Assembly: GCF_014287675.1 (NCBI RefSeq)
Contig: NZ_JACOPQ010000002.1
Span: forward strand, 62,001-126,000
Reading direction: 5' to 3'
From: Lawsonibacter faecis
Lineage (GTDB): Bacteria; Bacillota; Clostridia; Oscillospirales; Oscillospiraceae
DNA length: 64,000 nucleotides
Made by a program: the position numbers and the translations under genes. Below are positions 51,444-59,075 of this stretch, one piece after another (within the stretch, counting starts at the first letter, position 1; every line of letters starts with the position of its first letter). A model generated the notes under the pieces. That model did not search any database and was not told where the DNA came from. It worked only from the letters and a program-made list of their open reading frames with translations.

Positions 51444-53225
51444 TTACCCCTGCCTCTCTATCTGCTCCGCCAGATCGTTCAGGTAGACCCAGCGCTCCAT
51501 CTTCTCCTCCAGCGCGCGCTCCAGCTCCGCCTGCCGGTCCTGAAGTGCCTGGAGCGCCAGATAGTCGCTGGCCTTCTCCTCCTGCCCGCCCCTCACGGCG
51601 GCGATCTCTTCCTCCAGCGCGGCGATCTCATCATCGATGGTCTCGTACTCCCGCTGCTCCTTGTAGCTGAATTTCAGCTTTCTCAGGCCGGCGGGCCTCT
51701 CCTGCCTCTTCCCGGCCGGCGCCCTGGGGCTCTTTTCCCGCTCCGCGGCCCGCCGTGCCTCCAGATACTCGCTGTACCCGCCGGGGTAGGCGGCCACCCG
51801 GCCCTCCTCCTCCACGGCGAAAACCCGGCGTACCACCTTGTCAAGAAAGAAGCGGTCGTGGGAGACGGCGATGACCGCTCCGGGGAAGGTCTCCAGATAA
51901 TCCTCCAGAATAGTGAGGGTCTGAATGTCCAGATCGTTGGTGGGCTCGTCCAGCAGCAGCACATTGGGGGCCGCCGCCAGCACCGCCATGAGAAAGAGCC
52001 GCCGCTTCTCGCCGCCGGAGAGCCTGGAGATGGGGCTGTACTGGACGTCCCCCGGAAAGAGAAACTTGTCCAGCAGCTGTGTGGCGGTCAGCGTGCCCTC
52101 GGGCGTCTCAATGTTGTTTCCGATCTCCTTCACGTAGTCGATAACCCTGGTACCGGGGTCCATGGGCGGGTTTTCCTGGCAGAAATACCCCACCCGCACG
52201 GTCTCCCCCACCATCACCGCGCCGCTGTCCGGGGCGAGCCTGCCGGCGATGAGGTTCAGGAGTGTGGACTTGCCGCTGCCGTTCCGGCCCACGATGCCGA
52301 TGCGGTCGTCTCTCAGGAGCATACAGTCGAAGTCCCGCAGAACCGTCCGTCCGCCGAAGGCCTTGCCCACGCCCGCAAGCTCAATGGTCTTTTTCCCCAG
52401 GCGGCTGGAGATGGCTGAGAGCTCCAGCTCCGTCTTCTGGGCGGGCCCCTCCCGGTTCTTGAGGGCCTCATAGCGCTCCAGACGCTCCCGACTCTTGGTG
52501 CCCCGGGCGGTGGGGCCCTGCATCACCCACTGGTACTCCCGCCGCAGGATGGACTGCCGCTTGCGCTCGCTGGCCTGGGCCATCTCCTCCCGCTCCGCCT
52601 TGAGCTTGAGGTACTTGTCGTAGTTTCCCTCATAGAAATGGAGGCTTCCCCCCTCCACCTCCACCATCCGGTTCACCACCCGCTCCAGAAAGTAGCGGTC
52701 GTGGGTGACCATCACCAGCGCTCCCCGGTACTGGCGCAGATAGTCCTCCAGCCAGAGGACCATCTCGCTGTCCAGGTGGTTGGTGGGCTCGTCCAGGATG
52801 AGCACGTCGCAGGGGTGGACCAGGGCGGAGGCCATGGCCACCCGCTTGCGCTGGCCGCCGGAGAGCTCGCCCACCGCCTGGTCAAAGCGGGAAACTCCCA
52901 GGCGGGTCAGTATGGTCTTGGCCTCGTACTCGGCCAGCTCCCTGGCCTCGGGGGACAGCCCGGCGAAGACCTGCTCCAGCACGGTGCGCCTCCCCTCGAA
53001 AACCGGATTCTGGGGCAGGTACTCCAGCCTGACGTTGGGGTCCCGGGCGACGGTTCCGCCGTCCGGCTCCTCCGTCCCGGCCAGGATGCGCAGAAGCGTG
53101 GATTTCCCGGCGCCGTTGACGCCGATAACCCCCAGCTTCTCCCCCGTATTCAGGTAGAGGTCCGCACCGTCCAGCAGGACCCGGGTACCGTAGGCTTTGG
53201 TGATGTTCTCTGCGGATAAGAGCAT
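51444..53225 (-). CDS. ABC-F family ATPase (Uup-like)
   Basis: 593 residues with two ABC domains and no membrane helices. Walker A motifs are GVNGAGKST (about 36-44) and GRNGSGKST (about 330-338), with signatures LSGGQRKR and LSGGEKRR and Walker B LILDEPTNHLD and LLLDEPTNDLD. The inter-domain linker (about 215-290) is basic, with REYQWVMQGPTARGTKSRERLERY. A C-terminal coiled coil (about 530-590) is Uup-like. ABC-F proteins act on the ribosome E site; some give antibiotic resistance. The RVLPE-style start context at 53225 is overlapped by an inverted repeat. Confidence 0.92.
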   Translation of the reverse strand: MLLSAENITKAYGTRVLLDGADLYLNTGEKLGVIGVNGAGKSTLLRILAGTEEPDGGTVARDPNVRLEYLPQNPVFEGRRTVLEQVFAGLSPEARELAEYEAKTILTRLGVSRFDQAVGELSGGQRKRVAMASALVHPCDVLILDEPTNHLDSEMVLWLEDYLRQYRGALVMVTHDRYFLERVVNRMVEVEGGSLHFYEGNYDKYLKLKAEREEMAQASERKRQSILRREYQWVMQGPTARGTKSRERLERYEALKNREGPAQKTELELSAISSRLGKKTIELAGVGKAFGGRTVLRDFDCMLLRDDRIGIVGRNGSGKSTLLNLIAGRLAPDSGAVMVGETVRVGYFCQENPPMDPGTRVIDYVKEIGNNIETPEGTLTATQLLDKFLFPGDVQYSPISRLSGGEKRRLFLMAVLAAAPNVLLLDEPTNDLDIQTLTILEDYLETFPGAVIAVSHDRFFLDKVVRRVFAVEEEGRVAAYPGGYSEYLEARRAAEREKSPRAPAGKRQERPAGLRKLKFSYKEQREYETIDDEIAALEEEIAAVRGGQEEKASDYLALQALQDRQAELERALEEKMERWVYLNDLAEQIERQG

Positions 53226-53226
53226 A

Positions 53227-53262
53227 ACTGGTTCCTCACTTTAACATGCGATTGGAACCAGT
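53227..53262. promoter_or_regulatory. Inverted repeat spanning the promoter and ribosome site of the ABC-F gene
   Basis: ACTGGTTCC at 53227-53235 and GGAACCAGT at 53254-53262, separated by 18 bases. One arm overlaps the -10 box (53260-53265) and the other the Shine-Dalgarno GAGGAAC next to the ATG. Confidence 0.6.
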
Positions 53263-53288
53263 ATACACGAAATTGGGGTAAATGGGAA
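53260..53288 (-). promoter_or_regulatory. Promoter of the ABC-F gene
   Basis: On the minus strand, TTCCCA (53288-53283), a 17-base spacer and TATACT (53265-53260), giving a very short leader of about 28 nt. Confidence 0.58.
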
Positions 53289-53371
53289 GCGGCTTCGGCA
53301 AGAATCCGTGGCGCGCCCGCCCCTCCTCATCCTCTTTTTGGGGCCGCCAGTGGTTTGCAGAATACAAAAAC

Positions 53372-53394
53372 GCCCGGAGGTACGGCCTCCGGGC
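53372..53394 (-). terminator. Second copy of the tsf terminator
   Basis: GCCCGGAGG/CCTCCGGGC with loop TACGG on the plus strand (CCGTA on the minus), followed on the minus strand by GTTTTTGT. Confidence 0.75.
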
Positions 53395-53405
53395 GCTGCG
53401 TTCTC

Positions 53406-53473
53406 TTACTTTCCGAGCTGCTTGGCAATCTCCTCGGCAAAGTTCTCCTGCTTCTTCCCGATGCCCTCGCGCC
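53406..53473 (-). pseudogene. Duplicated 3' fragment of tsf
   Basis: Encodes EGIGKKQENFAEEIAKQLGK and stop, matching the last 20 residues of EF-Ts except one Glu-to-Gly change; two other differences are silent. There is no start codon with a ribosome site, and the open frame that reaches it from 53678 crosses the end of tsf in another frame. It is a tail copy left by duplication, not a working gene. The terminator copy 53372-53394 follows it. Confidence 0.82.
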
Positions 53474-53615
53474 CCGCCCGGCAAAGGCCGGGCGGGGACC
53501 CCCTCATTTTATCTGCACGGACGGAATCAATCCGTCCGGCATCAAGGTTTTGGCCCTGCGTGAGAGGGCCAAAACGCTTGGCGCGCCCCCCGGGCGCGCT
53601 GAAGGGCGAGGGCAT

Positions 53616-53644
53616 AAAAATGCCCGGAGGCCGTACCTCCGGGC
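53616..53644 (-). terminator. Terminator of tsf
   Basis: GCCCGGAGG/CCTCCGGGC with loop CCGTA on the plus strand, followed on the minus strand by ATTTTTA. The loop is the reverse complement of that in the second copy. Confidence 0.85.
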
Positions 53645-53655
53645 GCTGCGTTCTC

Positions 53656-54570
53656 TTACTTTCCCAGCTGCTTGGCAATCTCCTCGGCGAAGTTCTCCTG
53701 CTTCTTCTCGATGCCCTCGCCCTTCTCGAAACGGGAGGCGGCCTTCAGGGTGACGGCGCCGCCCAGAGCCTTGGCGGAGTTCTGGATATACTGCTCCACG
53801 GAGACGGAGCCGTCCTTCACAAACTCCTGCTGCAGCAGGCAGTTCTCCTTGTAGAACTTACCCAGCTTGCCGGCCACGATGCCCTCCTTGACCTTCTCGG
53901 GCTTGGCGGCCATCTTGGGGTCGTTCTCCATCTGGACAAGCATAATCTTCTTCTCCTCGTCCAGCACGTCCTGGCTGACCTCGCTCTTGTCGAGGAAGCG
54001 GGGATTCAGGGCGGCGATCTGCATGGCCACGTCCTTGCCGATCTCAGTGACGTCGATATCGCCGGTCACTTCCAGATTCACCAGCACGCCGATCTTGCCG
54101 CCGGCGTGGATATAGGGCACGCTGACGCCCTCGGTGTAGAACGCAAAGCGGCGGACCTTGATGTTCTCGCCGATGACCAGGACCATCTCCTGCTGCTGCT
54201 CGGTGACGGTCAGGTCGGTGCCGGCGTACTTGCAGGCCATGAGGGCCTCCAGGTCGGCGGGCTTATTGGCGGCCACGGTGGCGGCCACACCCTTGACGAA
54301 GTCCACGAACTTCTCGTTCTTGGCGACGAAATCGGTCTCGGCGTTGACCTCGACCACCACGCCCACGCCGTCCACGACGGCTGCGTAAGCCATACCCTCG
54401 GCGGCGATGCGGCCGGCCTTTTTCTGAGAGGCGGCCAGGCCCTTCTCACGCAGGTACTCGACAGCCTTGTTCATGTCGCCGTCGGTCTCGGTGAGCGCCT
54501 TTTTACAGTCCATCATGCCCACGCCGGTCATCTCGCGCAGGGCCTGTACGTCTTTCGCAGTGAAAGCCAT
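53656..54570 (-). CDS. tsf: Elongation factor Ts
   Basis: 304 residues. EF-Ts recycles EF-Tu by nucleotide exchange. The family start AFTAKDVQALREMTGVGMMDCKKALTE and the TDFVAKNEKF motif (about 78-87) are clear. Two consecutive ATGs (54573 and 54570) follow AGGAGG; 54570 gives eight-base spacing and the usual MAFTAKD start. It lies downstream of rpsB, as in most bacteria. The common next gene pyrH is absent, and a duplicated copy of the tsf tail lies there instead. Confidence 0.97.
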   Translation of the reverse strand: MAFTAKDVQALREMTGVGMMDCKKALTETDGDMNKAVEYLREKGLAASQKKAGRIAAEGMAYAAVVDGVGVVVEVNAETDFVAKNEKFVDFVKGVAATVAANKPADLEALMACKYAGTDLTVTEQQQEMVLVIGENIKVRRFAFYTEGVSVPYIHAGGKIGVLVNLEVTGDIDVTEIGKDVAMQIAALNPRFLDKSEVSQDVLDEEKKIMLVQMENDPKMAAKPEKVKEGIVAGKLGKFYKENCLLQQEFVKDGSVSVEQYIQNSAKALGGAVTLKAASRFEKGEGIEKKQENFAEEIAKQLGK

Positions 54571-54677
54571 CATTAATTCCTCCTAAAATCATTTCGGATC
54601 GCCTCTTGGGCGCCCCTGTCGGGGCGCCGCCCGCCTGCCGGCGGACAGAGGGGTCCATACTTCCTAATATTAAATGA

Positions 54678-54705
54678 GAGCGTCCGCCCGCGCGGGCGGG
54701 CGCTC
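54678..54705 (-). terminator. Hairpin between rpsB and tsf
   Basis: 14-bp arms with one G-U pair and no spacer (54678-54705). A GGCGCCCC-TGTC-GGGGCGCC hairpin lies further toward tsf, at about 54610-54630. They are likely attenuators that let S2 be made in excess of EF-Ts, or processing sites. Confidence 0.5.
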
Positions 54706-54722
54706 CCATGCTCGTTGCTCAA

Positions 54723-55442
54723 TTACTCGGCTGCCTTCTCGGCCTCTTCAGGAGCATCCTGGCCCTGACGGCCCTCCTGGATGGCGTTGGCCATCACGCC
54801 GGAGATCAGCTTGATGGCGCGGATGGCGTCGTCGTTGCCGGGGATCACGTAGTCGATCTCGTCGGGATCGCAGTTGGTGTCCACGATGGCCACGATGGGA
54901 ATGTGCAGCTTACGGGCCTCGTTGATGGCGTTGCGCTCCTTGCGGGGGTCCACGACGAACAGGGCGCCGGGGAGCTTGCGCATCTCGGTGACGCCGCCCA
55001 GGTACTTCTCCAGCTTGGCGATCTCGCCCAGGTGCTTGATGACTTCCTTCTTGGGGAGCATATCGAAGGTGCCGTCCTCCTGCATCTTCTTGAGCTGGTT
55101 GAGACGGTCCACGCGGCCGCGCATGGTCTTGAAGTTGGTGAGCATACCGCCCAGCCAGCGGGCGTTGACATAGTACATGCCGCAGCGGCCGGCCTCTTCC
55201 TTGATGGCCTCCTGGGCCTGCTTCTTGGTGCCGACGAAGAGCAGGGTCTGGCCGCTCTGGGACAGATCGCGGACGAAGTTATAGGCTTCCTCCAGCTTCT
55301 TCACGGTCTTCTGCAGGTCGATGATATAGATGCCGTTGCGCTCGGTGTAAATATAGGTGGCCATCTTGGGGTTCCAGCGGCGGGTCTGGTGACCGAAGTG
55401 GACGCCCGCCTCGAGAAGCTGCTTCATGGATACGACTGCCAT
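54723..55442 (-). CDS. rpsB: 30S ribosomal protein S2
   Basis: 239 residues starting MAVVSMKQLLEAGVHFGHQTRRWNPKM, the conserved S2 start, with FVGTKKQAQEAI (about 69-80) and PGALFVVDPRKERNAINEA. The C-terminus is acidic (EEAEKAAE). AAAGGAGG is ten bases before the ATG at 55442. S2 joins the 30S late and often represses its own operon through the leader, which here is about 125 nt long and structured. Confidence 0.97.
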   Translation of the reverse strand: MAVVSMKQLLEAGVHFGHQTRRWNPKMATYIYTERNGIYIIDLQKTVKKLEEAYNFVRDLSQSGQTLLFVGTKKQAQEAIKEEAGRCGMYYVNARWLGGMLTNFKTMRGRVDRLNQLKKMQEDGTFDMLPKKEVIKHLGEIAKLEKYLGGVTEMRKLPGALFVVDPRKERNAINEARKLHIPIVAIVDTNCDPDEIDYVIPGNDDAIRAIKLISGVMANAIQEGRQGQDAPEEAEKAAE

Positions 55443-55572
55443 AGTGTAATTTCCTCCTTTTTCATTATTACCGCCACGCGCCTCATCTGAGCCGGTCCAT
55501 CTCCTTTTTAAAGGAGACACGGGACCCCCATCCGTGCGTGTGTGTAATACCGCGCTTTCGCACAGCTATGGT

Positions 55573-55601
55573 ATTTTATCACAGGCTTCCGGCCATTGCA
55601 A
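55573..55601 (-). promoter_or_regulatory. Promoter of rpsB-tsf
   Basis: On the minus strand, TTGCAA (55601-55596), a 17-base spacer and TAAAAT (55578-55573). The leader of about 125 nt includes a TCTCCTTT/AAAGGAGA hairpin near 55500-55517 that contains a decoy Shine-Dalgarno sequence. Confidence 0.72.
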
Positions 55602-55653
55602 GCATTTTTTCCATTTTGAGCGGTAAAAATACCCCTTTTTATGGCCGCCCCCA

Positions 55654-55935
55654 TCACGCCTCCCGCCGCCTGCGGCGCTCCGCCCGCCGGACCTGGGCTG
55701 CGTCGGCCTCCACCAGGATGATGTCCTCTCCGAAGCGGCGCACCGACTCCCAGGGAAAGATGCGGTCCTCCTCCCTGCCCAGCAGTCCGAAGAGCCGCAG
55801 CCGCCCCGGCACCACCAGCGCCGTAACCCTGCCGCTCTCCAGGTCCACCTCCACATCGCCCACGTACCCGAACCGGCAGCCGTCGGACACATTGATGATC
55901 TCTTTGCACCGCAGATCGGCGATCCTGCTCTCCAT
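55654..55935 (-). CDS. YlmC/YmxH family sporulation-associated PRC-barrel protein
   Basis: 93 residues forming one PRC-barrel: MESRIADLRCKEIINVSDGCRFGYVGDVEVDLESGRV, then LFGREEDRIFPWESVRRFGEDIILVE-like strands and an arginine-rich tail. YlmC/YmxH proteins are conserved in spore-formers, though their role is unclear. The ATG at 55935 with GGGGGA upstream gives the usual start; an ATG five codons earlier (MGESV) is possible. It is divergent from the permuted NlpC/P60-like gene. Confidence 0.85.
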   Translation of the reverse strand: MESRIADLRCKEIINVSDGCRFGYVGDVEVDLESGRVTALVVPGRLRLFGLLGREEDRIFPWESVRRFGEDIILVEADAAQVRRAERRRRREA

Positions 55936-55950
55936 AACAGATTCCCCCAT

Positions 55951-55978
55951 TTTCAAATCAGACTTTCTGGTGTATAAT
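55951..55978 (+). promoter_or_regulatory. Promoter of the YiiX-like gene
   Basis: TTTCAA (55951-55956), a 16-base spacer and a perfect TATAAT (55973-55978). Confidence 0.58.
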
Positions 55979-56021
55979 CCTATGATACCAAAAACTCGTC
56001 CTATGAGAGGCGGCGGTCCCT

Positions 56022-56909
56022 GTGTCCCAGCAAGTAAAGAAAAAACGGCGGCGATGGCTCTGGGCGGCGGTCCCTGCCGCACTCATCCTGCTCTTCTTCG
56101 GCGTCAACCTCCTGCTCCAGACCTTCTGGGCCCACCGCGCGCCCTACTTCGCCCCCGACTATCCCCGGGTGGATCTGGCCCCCATCCTGGCCCAAGAGAC
56201 CCTGACGGAGACCGATTACGACTCGCTCTTCCTCCAGACCGGCCTGGCCCGGCCCGCTGTGGACGACCTGCTGGCGGCGGGTCCCGCCTTCGCTCTGGAG
56301 CGGCTGACCGAGACCCAGAACGGCTTCTTCGCCCCCATCACGCCCCAGTGCGTCACCCTCATCGGCGGGCGCTTTACCTGTGAGGACCGGCTCCGCGACG
56401 GGGAGGGGAACGCCGTATACTCCGTCCCCCTGGCCCCTCTGCAGGCGGGGGATATCATTCTCACCTTCTCCACCCACACCTTCGGCTGGCGGCACGGCCA
56501 CGCCGGCCTGGTGGTGAGCCCCGAGCTGGGCGTGACGGTGGAGGCGGTGGTCATGGGCAGCGACAGCGCCCAGATGGACGCCCAGCACTGGCGGACCTAC
56601 TCCAACTTCATGGTCCTGCGGGTGAAGGACGCCGGCGACAGGGAGCGGCGCGATGTGGCCCGGTACGCCCTGGACCACCTGGACGGCATCCCCTACAGCC
56701 TGCTGGCGGGCATTTTCGGCGCCAAGGCCCCGGACGACGACCGCTCCCTCACCGCCCAGTGCGCCTACCTCCCCTGGTACGCCTGGCAGTCCGCAGGCGT
56801 GGACCTGGACTGCGACGGCGGGCGCATCGTCACGGTGCTGGACCTGGCGGAGAGCCCCCTTCTGGAAGTCGTACAGGTCTACGGCATCGATCCGCGGGAC
56901 CTGCTGTAA
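56022..56909 (+). CDS. Membrane-anchored YiiX-like (permuted NlpC/P60, C92) cysteine hydrolase candidate
   Basis: 295 residues. An N-terminal anchor (WLWAAVPAALILLFFGVNLLL, about 12-32) precedes a domain in which a His motif WRHGHAGLVV (about 156-165) comes before the presumed nucleophile in LTAQCAYLPWYAW (about 244-256). His-before-Cys is the circularly permuted order of YiiX/LRAT-like members of the NlpC/P60 superfamily. The LQAGDIILTF segment is also typical. The start is GTG at 56022 with a modest ribosome site. The cell-wall or lipid substrate is unknown. Confidence 0.65.
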   Translation: MSQQVKKKRRRWLWAAVPAALILLFFGVNLLLQTFWAHRAPYFAPDYPRVDLAPILAQETLTETDYDSLFLQTGLARPAVDDLLAAGPAFALERLTETQNGFFAPITPQCVTLIGGRFTCEDRLRDGEGNAVYSVPLAPLQAGDIILTFSTHTFGWRHGHAGLVVSPELGVTVEAVVMGSDSAQMDAQHWRTYSNFMVLRVKDAGDRERRDVARYALDHLDGIPYSLLAGIFGAKAPDDDRSLTAQCAYLPWYAWQSAGVDLDCDGGRIVTVLDLAESPLLEVVQVYGIDPRDLL

Positions 56910-56955
56910 AAACGCGCCCCTGTTTCCCAGCCGCAAAGCAGGTGCCTTTGACAAG

Positions 56956-56997
56956 CTGAAACGCCGGCCCGGACTCTCGTCCGGGCCGGCGTTTCAG
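56956..56997. terminator. Bidirectional terminator between the YiiX-like gene and ldh
   Basis: 19-bp perfect arms around a TCTC loop. Confidence 0.82.
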
Positions 56998-57003
56998 ATA
57001 CCT

Positions 57004-57948
57004 CTATATATCCAGGCCTCCAATGACCTCTTTCAGCGTCCCGGCGGAGTGGAGAAGCTTCTCCTCCTCCTCGGGCGAGAGCTGGATATCCAGTACGGTC
57101 TCCACGCCCTTCCGCCCCACCAGCGCGGGGATGCTCATGCAGATGTCGTTGAGGCCGTACTCCCCGTGGAGGATGCTGGACACCGGCAGCACCGAGTGCT
57201 CGTCCCGGACGATGGCGTAGGCGATGCGGCGGATGGCCATGGCCACGCCGTAGTAGGTCGCGCCCTTCCGGCTGATGATCTCATAGGCGCTGTCCCGGAC
57301 CTCCTCATAGAGCGCGTGGTCCGCCGCCGCGTGGTCGTAGTGGCCCCGCAGCTCACAGAAGTGGTCGATGGGCACACCGGAGATATTGGCGCTGCTCCAG
57401 ACCGCCAGCTCGCTGTCCCCGTGCTCGCCGATGATGAAGGCGTGGACGCTGCGGCTGTCCACCTGCAGATGCTCCCCCAGCACGTACTTGAGCCGGGCGG
57501 TGTCCAGCACCGTGCCGGAGCCCAGCACCCGGTGCTCCGGGTAGCCCGAGAGCTTGAGGGTCACGTAGGTGAGGATATCCACCGGGTTGGAGACCACCAG
57601 CAGAATGGCCTCCCTGTTCCGCTTCGCAATCTCCGGGATGATGCTCCTGAATATCGCCACGTTCTTATGGACCAGATCCAGCCGGGTCTCCCCCGGCTTC
57701 TGGCCCGCCCCGGCGGTGATGATAATGAGAGCGCAGTCGGAGATATCGTCGTAATTACCCGCCCTGATTTTCATGGGCCGGGCGAAGGGCAGCCCGTGGG
57801 AGAGGTCCATGGCCTCGCCCTCCGCCCGGGCCTGATTAGCGTCAATGAGCACCAGCTCGGAAAAAATGCCGGTCTGCATCAGGCTGAACGCCGCGCTGGA
57901 GCCGACAAAGCCGCAGCCGATGATTGCCGCTTTCTGTAAACTGACCAT
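57004..57948 (-). CDS. ldh: L-lactate dehydrogenase
   Basis: 314 residues. It reduces pyruvate to L-lactate with NADH. The Rossmann motif is IIGCGFVGSSAAF (about 9-21), with the substrate-specificity segment GAGQKPGETRLDL (about 81-93, Gln/Arg loop), SNPVDILTY and the catalytic His in IGEHGDSE (about 175-182). The Gln in AGAGQKPGETR fits lactate rather than malate dehydrogenase. The ATG at 57948 has AGGAGG upstream. A TATACT box lies at 58007-58012, with TTGCAA only 15 bases before it. Confidence 0.95.
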   Translation of the reverse strand: MVSLQKAAIIGCGFVGSSAAFSLMQTGIFSELVLIDANQARAEGEAMDLSHGLPFARPMKIRAGNYDDISDCALIIITAGAGQKPGETRLDLVHKNVAIFRSIIPEIAKRNREAILLVVSNPVDILTYVTLKLSGYPEHRVLGSGTVLDTARLKYVLGEHLQVDSRSVHAFIIGEHGDSELAVWSSANISGVPIDHFCELRGHYDHAAADHALYEEVRDSAYEIISRKGATYYGVAMAIRRIAYAIVRDEHSVLPVSSILHGEYGLNDICMSIPALVGRKGVETVLDIQLSPEEEEKLLHSAGTLKEVIGGLDI

Positions 57949-58072
57949 AATAGGACCTCCTGTCCGGGTGGCACCGGTTCGGTTTGCTTTCTCTAACCGT
58001 CTCTATAGTATACCTTTTCACTATGAATTGCAATCAGAAATCTGCACAAAACCGAGCGTCCCATTTCCATCC

Positions 58073-58843
58073 CTACAAATTTTTCTTGATTTGCGTAATG
58101 GCGTTCTTCTCCAGCCTGGACACCTGGGCCTGGGAGATGCCCACCTCCGCCGAGACCTCCATCTGGGTTCTGCCCTCAAAAAAGCGCAGATTCAGGATGT
58201 GCCGCTCCCGCTCGGTGAGCCGGGCGATGGCCTCCTTGAGGGCGATGTGCTCCAGCCAGCTCTCGTCGGTGTTCTTGCTGTCCTTCACTTGGTCCATCAC
58301 GCAGATGGTGTCCCCGCCGTCGGAGTATACCGGCTCGTAGAGGCTCACCGGGTCCATGATCGCGTCCAGGGCGAAGACCACGTCCTCCCGCTTGATCTCC
58401 AGCATCCTGGCGATCTCCTCCACGGTGGGCTCCTTCTGGTGTTCGGCCATATACTTCTCCTTGGCCTGGAGCACCTTGTAGGCCGTGTCCCGCATGGAAC
58501 GGGAGACCCGCATGGAGCTGTTGTCCCGGAGATAGCGGCGGATTTCACCGATGATCATGGGCACGCCGTAGGTGGAGAATCGCACGTCCAGCTCGGTATT
58601 GAAGTTGTCGATGGCCTTGATGAGGCCGATGCACCCCACCTGGAAGAGGTCGTCCACGTTCTCGCCCCGGTTGGTAAACTTCTGAATGACCGACAGCACC
58701 AGCCGGAGGTTGCCGGCAATCAGCTGTTCCCGGGCGTCCATGTCCCCGGTCTTGGTCCTTTTGAGCAGCTCCGTGGTCTCGTCATTTTTGAGCACTTTTA
58801 ATTTGGAGGTATTCACCCCGCAAATCTCTACCTTGCCCTGCAA
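58073..58843 (-). CDS. sigG: RNA polymerase sigma-G factor (late forespore)
   Basis: 256 residues. The N-terminus KVEICGVNTSKLKVL is the sigma-G signature bound by the inhibitor Gin. Region 2 has DLFQVGCIGLIKAIDNFN and RFSTYGVPMIIGEIRRYLRD; region 4.2 has VSAEVGISQAQVSRLEKNAI. The start is an unusual TTG at 58843, since the nearby ATG and GTG are out of frame; GGGGG lies nine bases upstream. It normally follows sigE, but here a lipoprotein gene intervenes. A perfect AATACTGT/ACAGTATT repeat lies just upstream. Confidence 0.95.
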   Translation of the reverse strand: MQGKVEICGVNTSKLKVLKNDETTELLKRTKTGDMDAREQLIAGNLRLVLSVIQKFTNRGENVDDLFQVGCIGLIKAIDNFNTELDVRFSTYGVPMIIGEIRRYLRDNSSMRVSRSMRDTAYKVLQAKEKYMAEHQKEPTVEEIARMLEIKREDVVFALDAIMDPVSLYEPVYSDGGDTICVMDQVKDSKNTDESWLEHIALKEAIARLTERERHILNLRFFEGRTQMEVSAEVGISQAQVSRLEKNAITQIKKNL

Positions 58844-58864
58844 TACGCTGCACCCCCGCCATTA

Positions 58865-58884
58865 AATACTGTGCTTACAGTATT
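58865..58884. promoter_or_regulatory. Inverted repeat upstream of sigG
   Basis: AATACTGT-GCTT-ACAGTATT, perfect 8-bp arms, 22 bases before the TTG start. It could be an operator or a leader hairpin. On the minus strand GGAAATACT just upstream resembles a sigma-F -10 element, though a good -35 was not found. Confidence 0.5.
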
Positions 58885-58967
58885 TCCTCGGCGAAGTGCT
58901 TCATACGGTGCATACCTGGGGTATATTTTTTATCGTGGGACCGTTTTCGATTGATTTTCTCATAATA

Positions 58968-58999
58968 GAGGGGCGCAAGGGAAATCCCTTGCGCCCCTC
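58968..58999. terminator. Terminator downstream of the DUF3298 lipoprotein gene (distal hairpin)
   Basis: 15-bp perfect arms (first arm GAGGGGCGCAAGGGA) with loop AA. Confidence 0.75.
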
Positions 59000-59016
59000 A
59001 GCCCGCCCCGCCCAGC

Positions 59017-59058
59017 CGTTCTGCCAGGGGCGGCTTGCGGCGGGCCCTTGGCAGAACG
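59017..59058. terminator. Terminator downstream of the DUF3298 lipoprotein gene (proximal hairpin)
   Basis: 15-bp arms with one G-U pair (first arm CGTTCTGCCAGGGGC) around a 12-base GC-rich loop, 18 bases after the stop codon. Confidence 0.65.
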
Positions 59059-59075
59059 CGGTACTCCGTCGCCTC

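Larger units (their letters stand above)
53366..53615. repeat. 250-bp unit: duplicated tsf tail, its terminator and a cluster of hairpins
   Basis: 53366-53470 repeats 53616-53720 at an exact 250-base offset (105 bp, four substitutions plus an inverted five-base hairpin loop). Between the copies lie four hairpins: 53472-53497 (11-bp arms), 53518-53538 (8-bp), 53547-53575 (11-bp) and 53581-53599 (8-bp). No gene is seen in the stretch 53226-53655 apart from the fragment described separately. Confidence 0.88.

Noticed and set aside
53406..53678. 90-codon frame ending in the duplicated tsf tail, as a real gene
   Set aside because: It begins inside tsf in another frame, crosses the tsf terminator and lacks a ribosome site; only the last 20 codons are tsf-derived.
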